Shown here piece after piece: positions 10,570 through 26,990 of a DNA stretch of 64,000 nt (positions are counted from its first letter, which is position 1; each line of letters opens with the position of its first letter). The stretch is from NCBI GenBank assembly GCA_032871835.1, contig CM065301.1, forward strand, positions 78,152,069-78,216,068, in the 5' to 3' direction. The translations under genes and the position numbers were made by a program. This stretch comes from Dipteronia dyeriana. Lineage: Eukaryota; Streptophyta; Magnoliopsida; Sapindales; Sapindaceae. Below the pieces are notes generated by a model that did no database searches, was not told where the DNA came from, and saw only the letters and a program-made list of their open reading frames with translations.

Positions 10570-11701
10570 GGGTATGTCTGGTATGCGGGATGAGACAAGA
10601 CAATGTGTGACAATTTCTTCTTCTTATCCCATATTTGGTGTGACTTTAACATGGGACATAACGAGACAAGGTGAGATAAAAATCATCAAATTCTATCCTA
10701 CCCAAGACCCTCGGATAACTTGTTTCATGGCATGGGACAAGTCTGAATCACAAACTTGTTCGATACACCGCCTCAATCCAATCTTTTTCCTTTGTTCATC
10801 ATCAAATCTCTCTCAAATTCCCTTCTCTCTCTCTCGCTCTCTCTCGAATCCCTCTTAAATTCCTTACTCTCGTTCTCAAATTCCTTTTTCTCTCTCTCTC
10901 TCTTAAAACCTTCTCAAATTCCTTTCTCACTCTTGTTTCTTCCAACCAAGAACACCATGGATGTTCTGTGTTTGATTTTGTTTGATTTTTTTTTCCAGTT
11001 TTCTTTTTCTTTTAATTTTCTTCCAGATTTCTTCCAATTTTCTGTTTGTTCTCTATCTCACATACTAGGTTTCGTTTGGTTTAGGTGAAATTGAAAGAAA
11101 GAACGGAGGTGTTTTTAAGATTATAAATAAGTCTTGAGATTTTTTGTTGGTTTGGTGGGTGGAGACCTCTAATGGGGATTTTGAGTTATTGTGTTTTTGT
11201 TTAGGAATAAAGAAGAGGATAATGTAGTTGTTGTTGGCTAAGTGAAAAAATGATGATGATGATTGAAGAAAAAGAAATTTGAGATCTGGATTCTAAAAAA
11301 ATAAAATAAAACTTCCGTAACAAAAAATTAACCTCTATTTGATAAACAATTAATTTAACAGAAAATTGTTTTTCTTTTAGACAATTAATTCCTTAAAAAA
11401 AATTCCTTCATTTGATGATGATTATTGATGAGATCTGGTTCCAGATCTTCCCCACCTCAGAAAAACAAAATTAGAATTTTGTTTTTCAGTTTTTTTTAAT
11501 CTTCAAAGTCTTTAGAATTAATAGGGGTACTCTGGTCCTTTGAACCTCTTATCTCATCTTATTCCAGTCATACCAAACACATAATAGTATAATTAACAAT
11601 TCTGTCCTAAACATTCCAAACACAATACGGAACAAATGTCCCGTCTTGTCTTGTCACGTCTTATCATGTTCTGTCTCATCTCGCCCCGTACCAAACGCAC
11701 C
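10570..11701. mobile_element. PIF/Harbinger-like non-autonomous element
   Basis: The left end GGGTATGTCTGGTATG and the reverse complement of the right end GGTGCGTTTGGTACG are imperfect terminal inverted repeats of the Tourist/PIF-Harbinger type (GGGYSTGTTTGGT). Similarity continues inward (GATGAGACAAGAC / GAGATGAGACAG). The flanks carry TTA (10567-10569 and 11702-11704), the 3-bp target typical of this superfamily. The 1.1-kb interior is CT-rich, has no transposase, and its two short + strand frames are low complexity. Confidence 0.75.
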
Positions 11702-11923
11702 TTAATAGAACTAGATAAGGGATTTTGACTAATATATCAAACTATGGGAGAATTTTGATAATATCCTTAAGTTAACTGATAAAATCCTTTTATCCATTCC
11801 TCGTAAAGTATATTGTTCTAGCACAATTCCATAAGTAAACCAATTTCTCTATTGCTTGCTTTGTTTAACAGCTTCTTTTTGATAATGCTACCAAATTGTG
11901 GCTTGAACTTGGGTGGTAAGAAT

Positions 11924-13641
11924 TGTTGGGGTTTTTACCCTAAAGCTTGTAATTTATAAATGTGAATTGAACATAAATAAAAGAAGTAGTTTATTCATTC
12001 AAATTGTTTCATACTTTTATTTAACATGTGTATTTAACATCCAAGATTGCTAGATGTAATTTCAAACTGAGTATATGAATGTCATATATAGATGGATTCA
12101 GTTTGAGACGAGAAATCTAAAGAGTCCGTATATAGCAAATAAATCTGGATACTTTATTTGTGGTTAATCTACAGTTGCGGTTCATTCCGTAATGTACGGT
12201 GATCTTATGCTGGATCATTCATATGGTAATATGAGAATGAAGACACTTTGTATGATGTGATCATATAGGACTGAACCACGATCCATATGAATCTCTCTCT
12301 AAGATTCGTTTACGCTGAGATTCATATATATCGATAGATGATGACTATATATGGGTGATCTTAATCCTAAGTGTCTTATCGACTCATTCAAGTTAGATCA
12401 TGGTTTTTGATATACTATGGGTGAGATTGGAGTTGTATTCCCAATCAGTATACTCCGTATGTTGGGATCGCCGTTTAGCTTGTAGCTGGAAAGGTTTGTA
12501 CGTAATAGTGAAATCCACTACTTCTTGCGAGAAGTAGATAGTAGTTCCCTTAAGGGTTGATTCGGAGCTTGAACAATATGAGCGCTCTCCTAATTCCATG
12601 AGGAATGTATGATTTATTGTTCATTAGAGAATTAATGACACTTAATTGAAAAGATGTAATTAGAGGGTATTAATAGACATTATGACCCAACTCAAATTAT
12701 GAACTACTTGTAGAGGATTATACCATATGTAATAGCTATATCGATGGACACCGAAAATGATTGATTTGTGTAAAAGCATCTACAGTTGAGAGAGTGTAGC
12801 TTCGAATTTTTAATGGAATAACACCGAAAATAACAATAATGAAATATTAACTAAAGAGTTTAATTAATTATTTCTAAGGATTATTGGACCTCAAAATATT
12901 GTAGGTCCAATAAATCCTCTTTCTAGCCTGATTGATTAAAGATAATAAGGGTCACGGTTAATTAAATAGATTGTTCAATTAATTGTGTTATGAAAGTGAC
13001 ACATGTCTAGTCAGAAATTAATTGAATATTGAGATTATTTAATTAATAAATATTAATTATTATGTTAATTAAATAATAAGATTATTTAATTATGTGATTA
13101 ATCATTAGTTAAAGGGTGTTGATTGATATTTGTATTTGAATGAAGATAAAATAATTTGATTATTTTATTTTTATTAAATTAAAAATCAATTTTAAATTTA
13201 AAAAGTTTAAATTCAAAGTTATTAATTATCCTTATATATATTAGATATTTTAAAAGAATTAATTAATTTAAAGTTATCAGTTAAAAGATAAATATATATT
13301 GTTTTTCTCTTTGATTCTTGGTGGTCGTATTCCACACATAGAAAATAAGTGTTGTTTTCTTAAATTTCTTTTACTTCCATTCAAACTTCTAAATACCGTG
13401 ACGTGTCCACACGTTGTTACAAATCGTGAGATATAACGAGGAAGATTCTATTGATTCAGATCAGGAGCAAATCAAATTAAAGAGAAGGACGCTCCAACGC
13501 AAGTATGAAGAAAAGAGTTTTATTCATTCTTTCCTTGTTAACGTATTTTACTGTACAAAATAGGTTTATTTTTTCGATCGCTTTATAATTTTTTTTTTAA
13601 AATCCTTCCGCTGCACGATCGGTAAAACTAGGGCTCTAACA
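11924..13641 (+). mobile_element. Solo LTR (family shared with 41718-43539)
   Basis: The segment starts TGTTGGGGTTTTTACCC and ends CTAGGGCTCTAACA, so it has TG...CA ends. It is the inverted counterpart of 41718-43539 over its whole length (shared CCCTAAAGCTTGTAATTT near the start and CCTTCCGCTGCACGAT near the end). No primer binding site or coding sequence follows it, so it is a solo LTR. I could not find a matching 5-bp target duplication (AGAAT on the left, ACATC on the right). The C-rich end suggests a Ty1/copia-type LTR, but the lineage is a guess. Confidence 0.7.
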
Positions 13642-13984
13642 ACATCACACTCTTGTCATCATACCACCAAGTCCAACATGAAGCATGGTTTGTTCAAACA
13701 ACTTTTGTATAATTAAATTGCAAACATCTTTAGTTCGGTCATGACCTGTAGATAATTTGTAAAATTTCATTGCTTTGGTCTATAACTATTTTTAGGTTAA
13801 TTATTTGGATAGTATAGTAATCAAAATTACAACTATTTTTTATTATATAACCTTTATTTGGTCTTTAATATTAAAAAACAAAATTAGTTGTTCCTCTTGG
13901 ATTTTACCAAGACAGAAAAGCAAAAGTGACCTTTTAAAATATTAAATTTTTATTGTTAACAACGTACGAAAGTTTAATTATTAA

Positions 13985-14525
13985 TAACTATATTTTTAAA
14001 AAATTACTTAAATATCCTTATATAAAAACTATCCCCGAATTGTCTCTCCTCTCTTTCCTCTCTCTCTCACCTTTCCTCTCTCTCACCTTTCCTCTCTCTA
14101 TCTTGTCAAACCCTTCACTAGACGACGTCTTTTGAGTGTACACCGGACGGTGTTGCTTGATTGTACACCGCCTGATGAGGATGGCACCATGCCCATGCGA
14201 CCCCAACGATGCGCTACTTGGACTGCGAGAACCAGACGAAATGGCCTGAATTCGTGAACCAGGCAAACTCACCGGGCATCGCATAACCAGGCGACACCGT
14301 GCCTGGGCAACACACACCTAGACATGGAAATATTGCAGTCTAGCCTTGGCTGTAACACCGACGTGACTTTCCCTTACCAGCAGCGCTGTTTCAGCGAAGA
14401 CTTTTTTTTTTAAAAAAAACCCGAAGTGACGAAGGGACGAAGGGAGAGGGAGGTTTCGATAGTTTTATTATATAAAAAGTTAAAAACATAATTTTGGAGA
14501 GTGTTTTAGTAATTTTACATTTGAA
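13985..14525. other. G+C-rich segment between CT-rich inverted flanks
   Basis: A G+C-rich block (14145-14330) sits between a CT-rich tract (14040-14105) and a GA-rich tract (14430-14450). Outside these, TTATATAAAAACTATCC on the left resembles the reverse complement of the right flank (TTATATAATAAAACTATCG). It could be a small TIR element carrying foreign sequence. The 99-codon minus-strand frame over it is not recognisable. Confidence 0.35.
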
Positions 14526-14708
14526 AAAAATGTTGACATTTCATTTTTTTTAATTAACATTTTAAGTTTTTTTCTCTAGATTCCACGTTTGAAAAGAAAA
14601 TATAAACATTTTAAGTTTTTTTAGTGAGATTTCATGTTTTTTTACATCATATCACTTTTATTTTACAACATTTCACATTTTATCTCTAGATTTTATGTTT
14701 TTTGCATT

Positions 14709-14751
<43 letters not shown>

Positions 14752-15060
14752 AATATGGTTATTAAAAATTAAACCCTTGTAGATGGTTAAAAATAAAATA
14801 TTGTTATGATCAAGTAAACTCTCCTATGTGATCAAAAACGAAAATTTCATTATGTATGGGGTTGATTTAGCTATTTTCACATAAATATAACTCTAAGAAG
14901 TGACAGCGCAGCTGGGCAGAGAGATGATTTTTCAGAGAATCACATACAAGTACAAGTAACAAGATACAACATGATTTATGTGAAGCACTCACCAACAATC
15001 ATTTTCCAAATATTTTATCACGCACATGCTCTTTTCTGCTGCTATTTAGAATAATACACC
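14526..15060. other. Upstream region of the AAA ATPase gene
   Basis: A/T-rich sequence with a TA run at 14717-14747 and TTTTATGTTTTTT-like words. It presumably includes the promoter of the gene starting at 15141, but no clear TATA box or binding site can be assigned. Confidence 0.4.
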
Positions 15061-15066
15061 AGCAAT

Positions 15067-15140
15067 CGGGAGAGAGAGAGAGAGAGTGTAAACCTTTTGA
15101 AATCGATCTCTCTTTTCTTCTTCTTTCGAAATTATCAGCA
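15067..15140 (+). promoter_or_regulatory. Probable 5' leader with GA repeat
   Basis: An uninterrupted GA run (15070-15086) followed by a CT-rich stretch (CTCTCTTTTCTTCTTC) precedes the start codon. Such purine/pyrimidine tracts are common in plant core promoters and 5' leaders. The transcription start cannot be located from sequence alone. Confidence 0.4.
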
Positions 15141-22133
<6,993 letters not shown>

Positions 22134-22434
22134 TGAAGGTACCCAGTCATCCTTTGAAATGTTAGATGTAATTTTTCGGATCTATCAGTTAAAATATTCT
22201 TCTTGTTAACATCATTCTTTAATCACCAGGATTTTAGATGTGTTAAAGACAAAAATGTAATTCCTGTTTCATTGTACTTTTTCTATGGGTTTTGGGGCTC
22301 CGGAATTTTCTTGATAAATATCATCTTGCATCGTTTGTTACTGAACTAGTTTAGTGGAAAAAATCATACCGTACTTTTGCTTTTACACGATATTATTAAT
22401 TATAGAAATTAAAAATATATATTATTGACAATGA
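22134..22434 (+). other. Probable 3' untranslated region
   Basis: T-rich non-coding sequence follows the TAA of the AAA ATPase gene. No unambiguous poly-A signal is visible; AAAAATGTAATTCCTG near 22250 is a weak candidate. Confidence 0.35.
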
Positions 22435-23610
22435 GAGAAAATTGAGGCACCTCTGGTGGAAGTGGCCTCCATGGTCTCTTTTGTGAAGGCGGCCTGGCTC
22501 TTGTAGCGTTTTCACAGATCTAGGAGGGACCTTCGTTTGATTGAGCGGAGGCTGGCAAGCCTGCTCTTTGACTAGCGAAGGAGGCTCGACCTCCAAACGA
22601 CTGAAATCACAAATTTATCCACCTGTATTTTCAAACAAGCTTCCACAATCACATATAAGTTTAATGCTCAGTTTGGGATTGCTTTCCAAGCTATTTTTGG
22701 AGCCAAAAGTGTTTATGAAGTTGGTTTAGGGTGTTTAGTAAAATTTATAGGAAATGCTTTTGGTCTCTTTTGGCTTCCCTTACCGCAAAAATTGAAAAGC
22801 TATAGATTGATGTTTTACCAGTTTCCTGGGAAGTAGAAATGATTCTTATTTTATTCCTTACCTTTCATGAAATTTACCTAATAACAAAACTCATTCTCAC
22901 CTTCAATCTTTGAATCATCAAACTCATTCTCATCCATTCCTTTCAATCGTTGAATTATCAAACCCATTCTCATCTATTCCTGGCAAGTAGAAATGATTCC
23001 TATTTTTTCCCTTACCTTTCATGAAATTTTCCATGAAATATTCCAAATATTCCAAATAACAAAACCCATTCTCACCTCCGATCTTCGAATCATCAAACCC
23101 ATTCTCATCCATTCCTTTTAATCTTCTAGTCTTCCAATTCTTAACAGGATTAGATTCATCATCATCAAACCAAAACAAACCCAAATCAATCATCATCATT
23201 CGGATTCAAACCCGATCATCATCATTCAGATTTCTCTTCTCTCCCACACAACGTGTGAAACCTCTGCCTGATACACCATGCACGGCGATGGAGAAGCAAA
23301 CAGAGAGAGCTTGAAGAGCAGAGTAGCGAGCATGAAAACCATGGACGCCATGAACGGTATCATCATTCGGATTCAAACACGAGCATGTCTCCTTCGCCTA
23401 CCACCGTCTTTGCCGTCAAGGCCCTCATCAGCCCGCTCTTTGACTATCGAAGGAGGTCGAGCATGCCTCCTTCACCTACCATCTTTGCCGTCGAGGCCCT
23501 CGTCAGCCTGCTCTTTGACTATCGAAGGAGGCTTGACCTCCAAAAGACCGAATCACAAATTTGTTCGCCCGTATTTTTAAACAAGCTTCCACAATCACAT
23601 ATAAGTTTGA
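22435..23610. repeat. Duplicated segment flanking an insertion, plus short tandem duplications
   Basis: A segment ending CTTCCACAATCACATATAAG occurs at about 22540-22660 and again at about 23490-23610, sharing CTGCTCTTTGACTA and GAAGGAGGC. Just before the second copy, a 75-bp unit is duplicated (about 23380-23453 and 23454-23529). Between them, a ~150-bp unit (AAATGATTC...CATTCCTTT) is duplicated at 22820-22950 and 22975-23122. A block at 22670-22790 resembles the end of a small DNA transposon. The 89- and 100-codon frames here are not recognisable. Confidence 0.55.
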
Positions 23611-23954
23611 GATTATAATGGGATCCTGGGCAGGCCAGTGATGACAATGGTTGTGAAGCAAGTCTTTAACAAGTCATCTCTTCACTCAAATGTACAGCAT
23701 TCTTAGATTAAGGTTTTGCTTGCTTGAAAGAAAATAATTAGCAATGTAAGACATGAATATGATAGCCGTGTAATTACTGTTTTATTTTATATTTTAGTTA
23801 AAATCATATAATACCAGTAAAGTTACAAAAATACTGTTCCACTCATGAAGGTTTTTTACTTATTTAAAAGAAAGTTCTATTTCCCGTGTGTTTTTCAAGA
23901 ATTTAGGGACATTTGTGATCATTTTATCTAAACATTTTAAAAGAAGATAATTAC

Positions 23955-24301
23955 GGATGATTCTCTCATAAGGGACTTTGATGAAATCAAATCTATTTTT
24001 ATGAATTTTGATTTGAATTTTTTTATGGATATATGTTCAATGAAATCTACCTATGAATAAAATTTGAGAATTTTTCAAACACTGTAACCGTTTTTCTTGA
24101 AATTTCCTATATTTCATCCATTTTCTAATGTCTTCATATCTAACAAAATCGTGATAAATAGTTGTAGTGTTTGAAAAATTCTTTAATTTTTTTGACTGGT
24201 AGATTTTATTGAACTTATCATCTATATAAAAAATTCAGATTAAAATGTAAAAAGATTTTTATTAAAATTAAAATAAAGGATCCATTATAAGAGAATCAAT
24301 C
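23955..24301. mobile_element. Foldback MITE, Mutator-like
   Basis: Almost the whole 347-bp element is an inverted repeat. The left arm starts GGATGATTCTCTCATAAGG and the reverse complement of the right arm starts GATTGATTCTCTTATAATGG. The arms stay alignable for about 170 bases to a centre near 24128. The flanks GATAATTAC (23946-23954) and GATAATTAT (24302-24310) fit a 9-bp target duplication with one mismatch, as expected for Mutator-type elements. Confidence 0.7.
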
Positions 24302-24310
24302 GATAATTAT

Positions 24311-24820
24311 AGAAACAAAGTCACTCTAGTAAAATCCTCTCTTTGTTGTAACAAACAAACTCAGCACCGTAAGGTTTTCCTTTGAACAATTATAAATAAT
24401 TTTATCAAAACTTGATATTAACAATCCTTGTCTGGTAGTTAAATTTCGTCAATGTTAATGGTTATAAAAGTTCACAGCTAGAAGAGTATTTTCATCATTT
24501 CATTCCATTTTAATATTTTATTAAAAACTTACATTTTTTTTTATAAAAAAATTGTTTTTATTTGCTTTTTTTTTTTTTAAAAAAATCTTTTTGAACAATT
24601 ATAATTTAGATTTTTGTGGTTTGGGGAAGAGATATAATTCAAACTTATCTTATTGGTTGAATTTGAGGGACATTATGGCTTAATTAACTTCATCTCGTCT
24701 AAAAGAGTGATTTATAATTTAGTCCATGACAATTGACGAAATGTCATTTTTTAAGAGATATCATCATTTGGATCCCTATGTTTGTTTTTTTTGAATTATA
24801 TGTTTTTTACTCAATTATTC
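24311..24820. other. Non-coding A+T-rich sequence
   Basis: T-rich sequence with homopolymer runs and no gene. It ends at the target duplication of element 1. Confidence 0.5.
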
Positions 24821-24825
24821 ATTTT

Positions 24826-25670
24826 TGTCGTATATGAATTCTACCAAGCATACACGTCATCGACAAGATGGAGAAAATTGCCAGGTGGACGTCCAAATAG
24901 GCACTCAGGAAATATCCTACAAGGCATCATTAAAGAGAAGAAGCCCGAGTAAACAAATAGCATGGCAAGACCTACTCGGGATAAACTAAACTTCTTCGAA
25001 TCAATTAAACGTACTCGGGGTTAGACCAGTAAGCGTTGTTCTTACTCGGGATAAATGTGAAAACCGAATGAGAAACTTAGTACTTAGTTCACACGAATTA
25101 AGTCATTAAATACACGAAGATCTCCGTCAGGAAGGAATCCCAAAGAAAACAGAATACTGAGCTAGAAGAGTCCCCAATCAGGAAACAACTTGATTTCGTT
25201 ACAAAGACTACATTCTTATAAGGAAACAAGTCCAAATAGGACTGCATTACTAGAATCCCATTCGATTTCCATACCAGACTCCAAAACAGGAAAGAAGACA
25301 ATCGACCTCAAGCAAGTAAATAATTGTAATTAAATACAAAGATTCATTACTTGTACAAGGAAGATTAGGGCTCTATAAACATATAAATAGATCCATAAAT
25401 CTCGCCAAAAAGAATATAGATACTTAACAAACAACAGAAAAATATAGAGAGAAAAAGAGAGATCGGGAGCTTGTATACATCATATTTTCATAGTGGATTT
25501 TGGCTCGGTTGATTATTCAACCACCCGTGGACGTTTCTCCGGTCATCAGAGTTTTACCACGTAAAACTTGTGTCTCGGTTACTCTCTCTGAATCTCTTTC
25601 TCTTTGAATTGATAGCTGAAATCCAATCCTTGTTGGCTTTTCTAATACGATCCAGAAATCAACGTCAACA
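24826..25670 (+). repeat. Element 1, 5' LTR
   Basis: 845 bp, starting TGTCGTATATGAATTC and ending AACGTCAACA. It matches the 3' LTR with a few percent difference by eye. It lacks about 43 bases present in the 3' LTR after CGGGGTTAG (near 25025), probably lost between CTACTCGGG-like repeats. The 67-codon minus-strand frame, present in both LTRs, is a by-product of LTR identity. Confidence 0.92.
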
Positions 25671-25672
25671 AT

Positions 25673-25690
25673 TGGCGCTAGAAGGAGGGG
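25673..25690 (+). other. Element 1, primer binding site
   Basis: TGGCGCTAGAAGGAGGGG starts two bases after the 5' LTR. It begins with TGG, as needed to pair with a tRNA 3' CCA end. Similar sites are common in plant Tat-type elements; the tRNA species is not assigned. Confidence 0.75.
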
Positions 25691-25708
25691 GGTGAACCTC
25701 CAGTTTAA

Positions 25709-26990
25709 TTGATGGCTGGGAATTGCCAAAAGTCACATGATAACTTCCATGTTGGCAGTACGTCACGAGATCTTGCAGTAAACACGGAAGATCAACCCAC
25801 ACACTTGGCAGGAATCCAACAGGTTCCCTCAACCAGCAGAGACCTGACGCTTCATTTTCGAGAAGCGTTACAGCAATTGGTGGCAGACGCAGCAAGGGAA
25901 GGGGTTGATCTATTGGCTACAGAAGCACAGACTGTTGATCTAACGGCTGCGGAAGTAAATGCTCCTGATCCTCCACTTGCAAGGCTTCGCTCTATAGTAG
26001 TAGGGCCAGGAGTAACTATGCCAGAAACCGGAAGGAACTCTACCCCGATCAACCAGACTAGACGTAAGACGCATGAGAAAAATGACCACGCCAAAAGCAA
26101 GACCAGGATCAGACAGTCCGTACTAGACACCGTAAGCATGACCGGTACAGGGATCGGTCGTCATCAGAAGATAGCGATCGGCCTCATCGTAAACGTCATC
26201 ACGGAGTCATACAAAAAACTTGGCATCAAAGTGAAGAGTAAGAAAGAATGACAGTTACCCAACGGTTCAACCGTCGGGAAAGCCCGGTGGGGGACAAAGA
26301 TGTCATGATCCAGAGCCTAACTCAAGAAGTTGAGAACACTAGACGTCAGATGGAGGCATTGGTCAGATGTTATGGTTATAACAATTTATCTGATGATGAC
26401 TCTGACAGTCCATTCACCAAGGTAATCCTGCGGACCCCTTTCCCAGAAAGGTTCAGAATGCCGCACGTGGAGCAGTTTAAGAAAGACACGGACCCAAAAG
26501 AAATATCGAGGCAGATACACCAATTATACCCCTCTTCGGAAAAAAACAAGAAGAAATCCTGGCCATCCTAGAAGAGAAGAACATGGTACAAGAACCACAG
26601 TGCCAGTCTCACTTTGCCCGGAAAGATACAACCAAGTATTGCAGATTTCATAAGGAAACCGGTCACGAGACTTCAAAGTGTTTCCAGCTCAGAGATTACA
26701 TAGAGACTCTTATTCAGGAAGGGCACATGCGGGATGTAATCTTGAAAAAAGATAAGAGATCAGAAACTAAGAAAGAGGTCAAGGCTGATCTCAACCCTGG
26801 TCGAAATCAAAGAACCAGTCCCGAAGCCAATCAGATAATACATACAATATTTGGGGGACCATCTACTGGGAAAAACAACCGAGAACGAACTCAGAAAATC
26901 AGAGAAGCGATAGAAGCAAAGAATAACTTTGAATTGAACTCGGTTGAACCAGACCCGAAAAGGATAAAAGAAGGATGGGACCCGATAATA
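25709..26990 (+). pseudogene. Element 1 gag, internally deleted
   Basis: The frame opens at 25709 (MMAGNCQKS) with a poorly conserved N-terminus and shifts near 26250. It continues with TPFPERFRMPHVEQFKKDTD, the start of the capsid-type retrotransposon gag domain. It then jumps (near 26500) straight to the segment before the zinc knuckle. Compared with element 2, about 585 bases of gag core are missing. A zinc-knuckle-like CRFHKETGHETSKC follows at about 26640. This copy cannot make a normal capsid protein. Confidence 0.85.

Noticed and set aside
10574..11088. Two overlapping + strand ORFs of 94 and 110 codons
   Set aside because: Ser/Leu/Phe-rich translation of a CT-rich tract inside a non-autonomous DNA transposon; no domain is recognisable.
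23278..23618. 100- and 77-codon + strand ORFs
   Set aside because: They overlap a 75-bp tandem duplication in alternative frames and match no family I recognise.
25098..25301. 67-codon minus-strand ORF in the 5' LTR, repeated at 35326-35529
   Set aside because: It is conserved only because the two LTRs were copied from one template at insertion; it matches no known protein and lies in non-coding LTR sequence.
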